From Bacteroidales bacterium (GTDB lineage Bacteria; Bacteroidota; Bacteroidia; Bacteroidales; VadinHA17), in NCBI GenBank assembly GCA_016928075.1, contig JAFGLJ010000027.1:209820-273819 (forward strand): a stretch of 64,000 bases of DNA. The letters run 5' to 3'. Both the position numbers and the translations under genes were made by a program. Below the pieces are notes generated by a model. That model was given only the letters and a program-made list of their open reading frames with translations. It was not told the origin of the DNA and made no database searches. Below are positions 55,013 to 64,000 of this stretch, in pieces (position 1 is the first letter of the stretch; each line of letters opens with the position of its first letter).

Positions 55013-57355
55013 ATGAGTAAGAATATTGGAAGAAGAAAATTCATTAAAGGTACAGCAGGTGCCACCATGGGTGCATTGGTACTACCCGGGTCAAGCGTTT
55101 TTCTGGGTTCTTGTGATGCAGATAAAAATTCGAAAAACAATATTCACGGCGGCCCTGACTTGCTTGCCAATATTGACTGGGGATTGTTGCTGAGCGATCA
55201 TGACCTGATCTGGAAAAGAGTTCCAACCGAAATGAAAGAAGCACCTCACTTCGGTAACGGGCTCCTCGGATCAATGTTCTGGGTGGAAGATAATATGATC
55301 CGCCTGCAGGTGTTCAGAACAGATGTTCATGACCATGCCGACCATACCTATGGATGGTCGGCCTATAGCCGTCCACGGTACCAGATCGGGTATTTCCTCC
55401 TAAAACCAAAAGGGAATATTGTTGGTTGCGATCTGAGACAGGACATATATTATGCCGAACTTAGAGGCAGTATTAATACAAGTCTGGGAAGTATTTCTCT
55501 TCATCATCTGGTTCACAGGTTGGATGATATAATCTACACTAAAATTGAGTGTGCTGGTTCTGAAGAATTATCAGAATGGCAGTGGCATCCTTTCGAAGCT
55601 AAAACTTCAAGAGGTGGAGATCCATCAAAATACGGACCTTATGCTCCCTATAAAAAGCTTATAAATCCGGATAATGAAGTTGAGTCAAAAGGAAAAATAA
55701 AAGTCAGTATTCAGGATCTGACTTCTGGAGGTGATTATGCAACAGCATGGCTCGAAAAAAGACATAGCAGTACTCGTGGTACACTGCTGGTAAATATTGA
55801 AAACTCATATCCCGATAAGAGCTCTGCCAGCACTTCCGTAAGTAATATTGAAAAAGTTGAGAATAAAATTGAAAAGGGGCTGAAAAAATGGATCAAGGAA
55901 CACAGAGGGTGGTGGCATAGTTATTATCCTGAGAGTTTCGTTACCTTTCCCGATAGTGTCGGCCAGACTTTTTACTGGACAAATGTGTATCGCCTTGCAT
56001 GTTGCACCAGGCCTGATGCCCAGTATATTGACACTCCCGGTATGTGGAACTCAGGTGGTCCCTGGCCCTACAGTACACATGATTACAATACACAGACAGT
56101 TCACTTTCCCGTTTACACTGCGAACAGACTCCATCTTGGAGAGGCTCTTGTGGAATCAATACACCGCAACCGGAATAACCTTATTGCCAACGTTGTTCCT
56201 GAAGAGTGGCAGGAAGATTCTGCATTACTGCCTCTTGCTACTGCCTTTGATCTTAGAGGGAAAAGAGATGGAGATCTGAGGTACAGTGAGATGGTCGGTT
56301 GCCTGCCCTGGCTATTAAACAATTGCTGGCTTCAGTACAAATATACGATGGATAAGGAAATGCTCAGGGTTAAAATTTTTCCAATATTGAAGCGGAGTAT
56401 AAACCTGTACAGGCATCTGCTTTTTAAAGGAGATGATGGCAAACTATATCTCCCACCGACATACTCCCCTGAAATCGGTAATACCAGTGATTGCAATATG
56501 GACCTTGCATTACTTAAATGGGGCTGTCAGAAACTTATAGAGATTTGCGGAATCCTGAACATAGATGATCCTCTGATTCCTGAATGGAAGCACATTATTG
56601 ACAATCTTGTTGATTACCCAACTGATGAATACGGATACAGAATGGGAAAAGACGAAAGTGCTCCCCTGGGACACCGGCATATGTCACATCTTATGATGAT
56701 ATACCCTTTATACCTTGAGAATTTAGATAATGCTGCCGACATTGATCTGCTGGAGAAATCGGTCAGGAATTATGAACCTGACTGGGCTGTCAAAATGGGG
56801 GCTTCACAATCATCGCCTGCAGCATCTGCTCTGGGTCTTGGGAATCTTGCCCACCAGCGGATGAACTATATCCTCTCCAGGGATACTGAAAATGAAACAC
56901 TGGGAAAAAACGGGATGTACTACCTCGCTACTCCCTGTATTGAAACCTCATTGAGCTATAATACCTGTGTGCAGGACATGCTTCTGCAAAGCTGGGGTGA
57001 GAAGATCAGGGTATTCCCTGCTCTACCGGATGAATGGCAGGATGTGGCATTTTATAATTTCAGGACTGAAGGAGCATTTCTTGTCAGTGCCTCCAGGAAA
57101 AATGGTAAAACAGAATTCGTAAAGATCAAAAGTCTGGCCGGTGAACCATGTACAGTTAAAACCTCAATTGAAGGGGATCTGGCTGTTAGAAGCTCTGAGG
57201 AAATAAAAGTTGAAAAAGTCTCTGAAGACTGTTACAGCCTTGACATTAAAAAGGGAGATGAAGTCATTTTATATCCTTTAGGAACTCATCCCGACTTCAA
57301 AATTGAAGCAATGCCGGTTGATCAGGACAAGAAGAATTATTTTGGCCTGAAATAA
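55013..57355 (+). CDS. GH95-like glycoside hydrolase with Tat/lipoprotein signal
   Basis: 780 residues. The N-terminus has a twin-arginine motif (IGRRKFIKG) and a lipobox (VFLGSC). The N-terminal beta domain includes HFGNGLLGSMFWVEDNMIRL. The helical catalytic part has DYNTQTVHFPVYTANRLHLG, corresponding to the GH95 NxQ region, PTYSPEIGNTSDCNMDLALL with Glu487 where GH95 has its general acid, and GHRHMSHLMMIYPLYLE, the conserved H-x-H-x-S-H-L segment. These support an inverting alpha-L-fucosidase or alpha-L-galactosidase. It is convergent with the gene at 57496. The 140-bp gap between them has a CCCTAGGG palindrome but no clear terminator. Confidence 0.85.
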   Translation: MSKNIGRRKFIKGTAGATMGALVLPGSSVFLGSCDADKNSKNNIHGGPDLLANIDWGLLLSDHDLIWKRVPTEMKEAPHFGNGLLGSMFWVEDNMIRLQVFRTDVHDHADHTYGWSAYSRPRYQIGYFLLKPKGNIVGCDLRQDIYYAELRGSINTSLGSISLHHLVHRLDDIIYTKIECAGSEELSEWQWHPFEAKTSRGGDPSKYGPYAPYKKLINPDNEVESKGKIKVSIQDLTSGGDYATAWLEKRHSSTRGTLLVNIENSYPDKSSASTSVSNIEKVENKIEKGLKKWIKEHRGWWHSYYPESFVTFPDSVGQTFYWTNVYRLACCTRPDAQYIDTPGMWNSGGPWPYSTHDYNTQTVHFPVYTANRLHLGEALVESIHRNRNNLIANVVPEEWQEDSALLPLATAFDLRGKRDGDLRYSEMVGCLPWLLNNCWLQYKYTMDKEMLRVKIFPILKRSINLYRHLLFKGDDGKLYLPPTYSPEIGNTSDCNMDLALLKWGCQKLIEICGILNIDDPLIPEWKHIIDNLVDYPTDEYGYRMGKDESAPLGHRHMSHLMMIYPLYLENLDNAADIDLLEKSVRNYEPDWAVKMGASQSSPAASALGLGNLAHQRMNYILSRDTENETLGKNGMYYLATPCIETSLSYNTCVQDMLLQSWGEKIRVFPALPDEWQDVAFYNFRTEGAFLVSASRKNGKTEFVKIKSLAGEPCTVKTSIEGDLAVRSSEEIKVEKVSEDCYSLDIKKGDEVILYPLGTHPDFKIEAMPVDQDKKNYFGLK

Positions 57356-57495
57356 ACTATTCACCCTAGGGGGGTAATAATCCTCAGCCTCAGCATTAGA
57401 CTATATCAAATCATTTCAAAATAACTATCGATACTCAGAATCTTAGGATTACAAACACCATTAATCTATGTTAGATATTAGTTATTGCCCATTCT

Positions 57496-60400
57496 TTATT
57501 TACTGAACTTAAATTCCCATCTGCTATCCCGATTCTGATCAGACAGTAAAGTAATCTTAACAAGATTGTTATTTGATACTAAATATTCATATGTACATTC
57601 GGAGTCAGTAGAACTTACATTATCTATCTTATAACCGTTTAAAGCGATAACAATTGAATATGGATCTTCTTCAACGAGGGATGAAACCCCGTATAACACC
57701 TTTTGCTTTTGATTCCATACAGGTTTTTCTACCATATCAATATATCCCTGCATAATATGACGGTCAGTTGACAAAACCTGGGGCCTGTTGAGACATTCTC
57801 TTACAGACATCATACGGGCTTCACCTGCACGCAATTGTTGTTCAAGCAGCATTGATCCCTTCAGTTTCCCAACATAATTATCATTCCAGAAATCATATAC
57901 GTAATATGACTTATTCTTTTTCAGACCAAGTGCTCCATCCACGGGCTGACCTGATATCTTAATACCTATCTTCCTGCTATTCTCAAAATCGGGATTATAG
58001 AAAGTAACCTGGTGCCATTGGGGGTCAACCTCAAAATCATAAACCTTTGGTGATGCTGAGACAAAAGCATCAACCGGTCTTGCACTCTTGTTCTCAGCAT
58101 GATACGGAAAAGTCCTGGTAATATCCCAAAGGGTTTCCGGAGTAAACTGTTCAAAGCTGTTTGCAAGCAGCAATCTTCCTGTAACTACATATGCCATTGT
58201 CAATACAGCCCTGACATAATCCCTGTTGTCCTGCAAACGTGCAATATTCTTTGAATCAGTGTCCTGGTTATACAACACACGATTTTTATACCACCTCATA
58301 CCACAGCGTGTGACAGTAGTGCTGTCCATCAGGTCAGTATCATTCTCCGTTCGCATCGATGCAACCAGTCCGATCGATATATCCGTTCCCCTTTCCATAT
58401 TACGTTCATTGACATAAGCGCCGGGTCCTAATCCTTCAACAGGATACCTGAAGATATTCCTGTATGCAGCTGCAGTTGTAGAATATTTATCTTCCATTCC
58501 TCCTTGCTTTGCCCAGCCCGAAGCTGGATAATCAAACATAAGACCTTTTATATTTCCCTTCTTCAGATTCCTGTAAACCCTTGTGAGATGTTCCTGAAAA
58601 TCAGGGTCGGTATAATCATAACCCCAGACTACCCTTCCGTTACGTGTCCATGTTTTATGCCAGTCAGTAAAGATCTCACCTTCAACATCTTCTTCTTTAT
58701 CCTTCCATGCGTAAGTCTTATTGAAGAGCATGTGACCCGGGAACTTTTTTGCATAGTCCTCAGATCGGTAAGCTGTCTGGAAATAAGTAAGCGGTATGCC
58801 TCCAAGATCCGTAACTGCCTTTCCCCACTTTTCAGATGTTTCATATGGCTTGACATAACGTCCGTTATGACTTGCATCGCGGTCGGTCTCCTCCATCTGC
58901 CAGTGCTCATCATCCCACCAACCCTGCTGATTATCAGGTAAATATGAATCAGGTACCAGTCTTACTGCTGCCCTGCTGTATCTCAAAAAACCAGATTTCT
59001 TTATCAGCTTCATCTCATTTACTGCTCCCAGGGTAGAATTCTCTGCCTTGCTGCCGCCATAATAACTGTTCTCAGCATACCACAGGCAAACTGACGGGAA
59101 ATCATACATGCTAAGTTCAATTTTCTGTGCTTTACTCACATTTTTACCATAATCTTCCAGTGCGATTAAGGGATCCGTACTGACTACATCTATATAAAAG
59201 CAATCAGATGGCCGGTATTCATTTCCAGGATCTACCCTCTTTCCAACAGGATCTCTGGCAAACAGGTTAGCGGTATAGCTCAACCTGGGCCTGATACTCT
59301 CTTTCACAGGCGTAAGAACATCAGGAATAAGTGGTTTAAATGAACCATCCCTCAACCATATTTCACTCAAATATACATATTGATCCTTTTCCGGTCCATT
59401 ACCTTTGGTGATAATAATGCTGAATTTTCCTGCTTTTGTTACCTCGCCCGGCAGCAGGAACTCTACCTGCTCAACATCTTCCTTCTTCCTGCCGTCAAAC
59501 CTGGGAAGAATTTGATTCTCAACCAGGACTGTTCTTTTCATCACCCCCTTATCAGGGTATTCTACAAATACTGACTGGTAATTATCTTCATGATTGCCAT
59601 GCCAGTAACCATTCCACCATGAGAATCCCAGAATATAGTGTTTGTCAGGAATAATATTGTTAGCATGGATAATTATTTCTCCCGGTAACTTCACAGAATT
59701 AGCTGTTTCATCACAACGGAATTCATGGTAATGCCATGTTTGTAACTCTCCCTTCTTATCAATCTGCAGGACTACCCCATCATCTTTTTGATCAATACTG
59801 TCTGCCGGCAGATCTAGATAGCACAGCAAGCTGCATTTCCCGTCAATGCCCTTTTCAAGTTCAATCCTTCTCGGCTGTTCAATGTAGGCAAACTTCTCGA
59901 AGTCAGCATAAGTAAGCCCGCCAAGTACGAGCGTCTCACGTTCACCATCATTTGTAAATGTCAGCAAAATATTATTGCGTGATTTCAAAGCGTTGCTTCT
60001 CGTAAGGGGTGAATACATCCTGGCACCGTATTCCAGAGGTTCTCCTCCGCTAAATCCGTCGACCATTGCAAAGTTTTCCGAAACATTCGTTCCCTCATAC
60101 AAATGCGCATCAGAAACAGCATATATCTCTTTGACCTGCAAACTATTTTTCGTAGTATTCTCAATTCCGCCGCTTATTCTAATAAAACCATAATTCTCAT
60201 AGAGAATGAAACTGAAGAAGAGTCTCGGAGAATTCTGTTTTTCAAGTGTTACATCGAGAGCCAGGCCTTTCCCGAAAACATCATTAATCCTTCTTTTTCC
60301 CCAGGACCTGATAAAAGAATCATCATCAGAGCTCAGGTCATTTATTCTAAGCTTAGCTTCTGTCAGTGCATCTCTCCCCGATAATTTATCTGTTACAGAA

Positions 60401-60564
60401 TAGCTTCCAACAGAACAATCAAAAGTCAGTGCGCAGTATCTGTTTTCCAATGTAACATTACTGCCTTTCTTATCAACATTTACTTCAATGGGATTATCAC
60501 ATGAATTGAAGGTTATGAATGATATCAGCAGGATGTAGTAAAGACTATCATAAAGTATTTTCAT
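57496..60564 (-). CDS. GH36/GH31-like large TIM-barrel glycosidase, lipoprotein
   Basis: 1022 residues with a lipoprotein signal (ISFITFNSC). The N-terminal half is a beta-supersandwich (VTLENRYCALTFDCSVGSYS, FGFIRISGG-like strands). The barrel has FPSVCLWYAENSYYGGSKAE, GIPLTYFQTAYRSEDYAKKF, VVWGYDYTDPDFQEHLTRVY and NIKGLMFDYPASGWAKQGG, in which Asp678 is a likely nucleophile. DISIGLVASMRTENDTDLMD follows and may carry the acid. A C-terminal beta domain has YDFEVDPQWHQVTFYNPDFE, YYVYDFWNDNYVGKL and NRPQVLSTDRHIMQGYIDM. The clan assignment is by pattern, so the exact family is uncertain. A decayed paralogue lies directly upstream. Confidence 0.72.
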   Translation of the reverse strand: MKILYDSLYYILLISFITFNSCDNPIEVNVDKKGSNVTLENRYCALTFDCSVGSYSVTDKLSGRDALTEAKLRINDLSSDDDSFIRSWGKRRINDVFGKGLALDVTLEKQNSPRLFFSFILYENYGFIRISGGIENTTKNSLQVKEIYAVSDAHLYEGTNVSENFAMVDGFSGGEPLEYGARMYSPLTRSNALKSRNNILLTFTNDGERETLVLGGLTYADFEKFAYIEQPRRIELEKGIDGKCSLLCYLDLPADSIDQKDDGVVLQIDKKGELQTWHYHEFRCDETANSVKLPGEIIIHANNIIPDKHYILGFSWWNGYWHGNHEDNYQSVFVEYPDKGVMKRTVLVENQILPRFDGRKKEDVEQVEFLLPGEVTKAGKFSIIITKGNGPEKDQYVYLSEIWLRDGSFKPLIPDVLTPVKESIRPRLSYTANLFARDPVGKRVDPGNEYRPSDCFYIDVVSTDPLIALEDYGKNVSKAQKIELSMYDFPSVCLWYAENSYYGGSKAENSTLGAVNEMKLIKKSGFLRYSRAAVRLVPDSYLPDNQQGWWDDEHWQMEETDRDASHNGRYVKPYETSEKWGKAVTDLGGIPLTYFQTAYRSEDYAKKFPGHMLFNKTYAWKDKEEDVEGEIFTDWHKTWTRNGRVVWGYDYTDPDFQEHLTRVYRNLKKGNIKGLMFDYPASGWAKQGGMEDKYSTTAAAYRNIFRYPVEGLGPGAYVNERNMERGTDISIGLVASMRTENDTDLMDSTTVTRCGMRWYKNRVLYNQDTDSKNIARLQDNRDYVRAVLTMAYVVTGRLLLANSFEQFTPETLWDITRTFPYHAENKSARPVDAFVSASPKVYDFEVDPQWHQVTFYNPDFENSRKIGIKISGQPVDGALGLKKNKSYYVYDFWNDNYVGKLKGSMLLEQQLRAGEARMMSVRECLNRPQVLSTDRHIMQGYIDMVEKPVWNQKQKVLYGVSSLVEEDPYSIVIALNGYKIDNVSSTDSECTYEYLVSNNNLVKITLLSDQNRDSRWEFKFSK

Positions 60565-60569
60565 TATTA

Positions 60570-62145
60570 TTATTCGGTTAAGTTAAAATTCAGGTTTAAG
60601 TTATCGAATTCAATCACCCATCCGGCATCCTTGCTTATCTCAGATTCAAGACAGAGTCTTACAAGGTTATCATCCTCATGGCCAACAATATAAACCTTAC
60701 AGTCATCTGAATGAATATTCTTTACCTTATAACCATTTAATGCAATTATTAAAGAATATGTTTCATCGGCAATAAGAGAAGACACTCCTGTCAGTACCAT
60801 CTTTTCATTATTCCATGAAGGTTTTTCTGCCAGGTCAACATAACCCTGCATAATATGACGATTTGTTGAAATAAACTGTGGATGATTCAATTTTCTGTGA
60901 ACGGCAAGAACTCTTGCCTCTCCCTTTCTTAATTCCTGACTTAAATTATCATGGCCATCAATAAGTCCGATATACTTATTATTCCAGAAGTCATAAACAT
61001 AATAGCTATCATTTGCATTTACAGCCAGCCCTCCTTTCATATTACATTCTGAAAGTGGAATATCAATTTTTTTTATATTCTGGTTATCTTCATTATACAA
61101 TACCAGTTGATGCCATGACGGTGATATAATAAAATCATAAATGCCCGGTATCTCATTAATAAAGGCATCCACAGGCCGGGGTGAAAGGTCTGTAGAATGG
61201 AAAGGATAGATCCTGCTCAGATCATATAATACCTCTTTATTGAAACGTGAAAAGCTTTCGGTAAGAAGCATACGTCCTGTTACTGCATAACTCATTGTAA
61301 GTATTGCCCTCCGCTCTTCTTTCAGAACAGGTATTTCCTGCCTGCTTCTTTTTACAAGCAGTGCTTTCCCATCCATATCATAGTTAATCACCTTACGGTT
61401 TTTGTACCAGCGTAAACCAACGCTTCTGACAGCTTCAGGCCTGAGCACATTATTGTCACCCTGGGTTCGTTGAGATGTAACATATCCAAGGGTTATAATA
61501 TGATTTACGAAACCAGTATCGGTGTAGTCATAACTTTCCTGATACATTTTTCCATATATCCCGCCCATAATCTGGTGCCGTTCAGCTACCTTCTGTCCGT
61601 TTTCCAGGATATACCGGTGTGATTCATTGAATAACATATGATCCGGATAGGTCTCCCCCGAAATGTTTAACAGAAAGAAACCACATGCAAACGCTTGGGA
61701 AAGTATAGTAGTCCAGGTTAACATTCTGGGCTACTGACATAGTTTCTCCATATAATTCCAGTGCCATAAAGGGATCTGGTGATGTATACTCAAGGTAAAA
61801 CCTGTCAGGAGAAATATACTTATCGCCCGGATCAACTCTTTTGCCTACAGGATCTTCACCATAGAGAAACAATTCCTTGTTTTCACTCTCTTGCAGTTCT
61901 GCAAATTTCATAAAATCTTCATAAGTAAGTCCGCCGATAACTATATTTACCGTACCGCCTGCTCTTTTTCTGCACAGAAGTAAATTATTGTAAGAAAGTA
62001 AATCTCCCCCCTTCCTGACCTTGTTTGCCGGACCTCCTCCATTTCCGTCAAGCATAAATTGTGTCATCATAATAAAAATTACCAAAATATAATATAAATA
62101 GCTGAAAAAATGATAATAATAATTATAGATAACAGGTTGAACCAT
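60570..62145 (-). pseudogene. Decayed paralogue of the 57496 glycosidase
   Basis: The upstream piece (from ~62060) reads VIGGLTYEDFMKFAELQES, DPVGKRVDPGDKYISPDRFY and NLDYYTFPSVCMWF, matching residues ~250-500 of the neighbour but with a block missing after the first match. Near 61670 it shifts frame and jumps to PDHMLFNESHRYILENG, then runs on as SVGLRWYKNRKVINYDMDG, FINEIPGIYDFIISPSWHQL, YYVYDFWNNKYIGLIDG and FISTNRHIMQGYVDLAEKPS to a normal C-terminus. The N-terminal ~250 residues, the signal peptide and the whole nucleophile region (KGLMFDYP in the neighbour) are absent. A late 384-codon frame is intact but cannot encode a working barrel. Confidence 0.88.
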
Positions 62146-63635
62146 TTATCCGTTCTAAAAATCTTGCGGGATATATTAAGACTTTTTATTCCGTCGTCTT
62201 TTTTATCCAATAATGAAATGCAAACTATCAGGATAGAAATTATTAGAAATGAAAGCATCATTTGATCTAAAAATGGTATTCCAGGGATCAAAAATTTGAT
62301 AGCTGCTGAAACAGGTATAGAAAGAATGGTTCCCCAAAGGGCTGCATTGGCAGTTGTCTTTTTGCAGAACATCCCAAATACAAAAATAGCTGTTACACCC
62401 GGACTGATCATGCCTGTATATTCCTGTATAAACTGGAATGCCTGGTCTATACCGCCCAGTAATGGTGCCACTACAACTGCGAGTGCCATCGCGGCAATCC
62501 CCGAAATTCTTCCCACGGTTACCAACTGTCTTTCCGAAGCATTTTTATTGATCCAGGGTTTATACAAATCCATGGTAAAAATTGTAGATGCACTATTTAT
62601 TATAGCACTGAAAGATGATACTATTGCAGCTATAAGGGCGGCGAAGATGAGTCCTTTAATACCTGATGGAACAATATTCTCAAGAAGCCATGGATATGAC
62701 TCATCAGGCTTGACAATATCGGTTGAAAGAGCAAATGCTGCTATTCCCGGAATTACTACTACAAAAGGGAGGATCAGTTTCAGATAGCCGGCAAAAAGCA
62801 TCCCTTTTTGCGCTTCATTAAGGCTCTTTGCCCCAAACGCCTTTTGTATAATATATTGGTTAGCCCCGAAATAATAAATACCGGCAATCCATATCCCCCC
62901 AAAAATGGCACGTATGCCAGGAAGATAAAAAAAGTCGGGATCTGATTTTTTTATTATCATGTGGAATTTCTCAGGTATCTCGGCAAACATGGTCTCAAAT
63001 CCATCTATTATACCAGCACCTCCACCAACTGTATCGACAGCAAACCATGTGGTAAGAAAGCCGCCAACAAGAAGAAAAAATACCTGTATAATGTCTGTGC
63101 TGGCAATTGCTTTTAATCCGTTTAATATCGTATAAAGCAGAGAAAACACAGCTAATCCTATTATGCCATAAATCAGTTGAATATTGAAAACAGATTTAAG
63201 GGTTAGTGCCCCCAGATATAGTATTGATGTCAAATTCACAAAAATAAAAAGAGTGAGCCAGAAAACAGCCAGGATAGTTTTAATGCGGTTGTCATACCTG
63301 AGAGCCAGAAATTGGGGCATAGTATATATATTTTTATCCACAAAAACCGGAAGAAAAAATTTAGCCACTACAATTAATATCAGGGCTGCTATCCATTCAT
63401 ATGTTGCAATGCCAAGACCAATAGCATAACCCGATCCTGACATTCCTATAAACTGTTCAGCCGAAATATTTGCCGCAATTATCGAGCTGCCTACCAAAAA
63501 CCAGGGAAGGGATTTATTGGCAAAAAAATAATCAGAGCTGTCTCGCACCATTCCTTTTGTGCGGGATAGCAAGTTGCCGACAAGAATGATTACCAGACCA
63601 TAAGCAATAAAAATAATTATATCTGTACTTCCCAT
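62079..63635 (-). CDS. Sodium:solute symporter (SSS family), sugar-type
   Basis: 518 residues with about 14 hydrophobic segments. Family signatures include LLSRTKGMVRDSSDYFFANK, LPWFLVGSSIIAANISAEQF with the sodium-site residues of TM1, IGMSGSGYAIGLGIATYEW, MPQFLALRYDNRIKTILAVF and YYFGANQYIIQKAFGAKSLN. It resembles the SGLT-like branch found in Bacteroidota glycan loci, which takes up monosaccharides or similar small solutes with Na+ at the inner membrane. It is the first gene of the right-hand minus-strand unit, and its 3' end overlaps the first frame of the decayed glycosidase by 67 nt. It is the only transporter in the window. Confidence 0.94.
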   Translation of the reverse strand: MGSTDIIIFIAYGLVIILVGNLLSRTKGMVRDSSDYFFANKSLPWFLVGSSIIAANISAEQFIGMSGSGYAIGLGIATYEWIAALILIVVAKFFLPVFVDKNIYTMPQFLALRYDNRIKTILAVFWLTLFIFVNLTSILYLGALTLKSVFNIQLIYGIIGLAVFSLLYTILNGLKAIASTDIIQVFFLLVGGFLTTWFAVDTVGGGAGIIDGFETMFAEIPEKFHMIIKKSDPDFFYLPGIRAIFGGIWIAGIYYFGANQYIIQKAFGAKSLNEAQKGMLFAGYLKLILPFVVVIPGIAAFALSTDIVKPDESYPWLLENIVPSGIKGLIFAALIAAIVSSFSAIINSASTIFTMDLYKPWINKNASERQLVTVGRISGIAAMALAVVVAPLLGGIDQAFQFIQEYTGMISPGVTAIFVFGMFCKKTTANAALWGTILSIPVSAAIKFLIPGIPFLDQMMLSFLIISILIVCISLLDKKDDGIKSLNISRKIFRTDKWFNLLSIIIIIIFSAIYIIFW

Positions 63636-64000
63636 ATTAGCCTAGCTATTTTTTGAAAAAATAAGCCTGCTCCGAAAAATAGGTTTTGTCATCAATTCCC
63701 CCAAAAAACTAATTATTATAATATCTCAAAACTTAATGTAATATTTTTGTCTATAGTTGTTTTTCAATTATGATATTTTCTGGATTTTTTACTTTTCAAA
63801 AAAAACTGAAAGATCAAAAGCTTTTTGTTTGTCTGCTAAGTTTTTTACAAAATGTGAAGAATAAATTTGGATATAATTACAATTTTATCGTTTATCAGGA
63901 AAAGTACAAAATCCACCATTAATGGTTATGTTCAATTAAGTGCGTCATTTCATTCCAGACCTAATCTCTCCGGATATAATGTTGCTAATATATTTAATAC
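63636..64000. other. AT-rich region upstream of the symporter
   Basis: About 365 bp to the right edge with no ORF I can support. On the complement AAGTTTTG at 63734-63727 is one base off TAnnTTTG and could belong to the symporter promoter, about 92 bp upstream of its start. Confidence 0.4.

Noticed and set aside
60570..61724. Treating the 384-codon frame as an intact gene
   Set aside because: It aligns only to the C-terminal part of its neighbour, begins in the wrong frame of an upstream homologous piece, and lacks a signal peptide and nucleophile.
1..64000. tRNA, rRNA, CRISPR arrays, insertion sequences, integrases or phage genes
   Set aside because: I looked for clover-leaf ends, regular spaced repeats and transposase motifs on both strands and saw none. 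Small RNAs cannot be excluded by eye.

Overview
This 64 kb window is chromosomal DNA from a member of the Bacteroidota, most likely a Bacteroidales/Marinilabiliales-type polysaccharide degrader. The family-level placement is my inference. The grounds are AT-rich intergenic DNA, promoter boxes of the Bacteroidota form TAnnTTTG (clearest at 1544, 5164, 28172 and 52482), abundant lipoprotein signals, a ppdK/ATP-dependent pckA pair, and a long run of secreted sulfatases and glycoside hydrolases.

Layout. 1-1259 holds the start of a GH29 alpha-L-fucosidase that runs off the left edge. 1592-7999 is a housekeeping block: pyruvate phosphate dikinase, a YceI-like protein, PEP carboxykinase overlapping plsY, and a nitroreductase. 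From 8.1 kb to the right edge the window is a catabolic island. It contains an SGNH acetylesterase-like lipoprotein, seven apparently intact family-S1 sulfatases (13.1, 15.6, 17.3, 18.9, 34.5, 36.1 and 37.5 kb), GH106 and GH78 alpha-L-rhamnosidases, two GH95-like proteins, two GH36-like TIM-barrel proteins, a tandem pair of DUF6259-type barrels, a DUF5107-TPR protein, a sugar-isomerase-like protein, a URO-D/methyltransferase-fold protein and a sodium:solute symporter. Three paralogues of a poorly understood protein (LamG domain plus about 430 uncharacterised residues) sit at three separate places on the minus strand.

How the genes work together (inference). Nearly all the island's products carry lipoprotein, Tat or Sec signals, so they act in the periplasm or at the cell surface. 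Sulfatases would remove sulfate esters, the acetylesterase would remove acetyl groups, and exo-acting rhamnosidases, a fucosidase and galactosidase-like enzymes would release monosaccharides for the symporter. The likely target is a sulfated, deoxyhexose-rich (rhamnose/fucose, possibly galactose) algal or similar glycan. No SusC/SusD pair, polysaccharide lyase, regulator or sulfatase-maturing enzyme is encoded here.

The island is being remodelled. I find six broken genes or remnants: an aminotransferase tail, a sulfatase tail, an octaheme cytochrome with two in-frame stops, a frameshifted lipoprotein, a GH2 remnant and a decayed duplicate of the GH36-like gene. Three plus-strand units that start opposite minus-strand units (28.2, 34.5 and 52.5 kb) share an ATAGTTTT(G/A) box, suggesting co-expression. 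No tRNA, rRNA, CRISPR array, transposase or integrase was seen.
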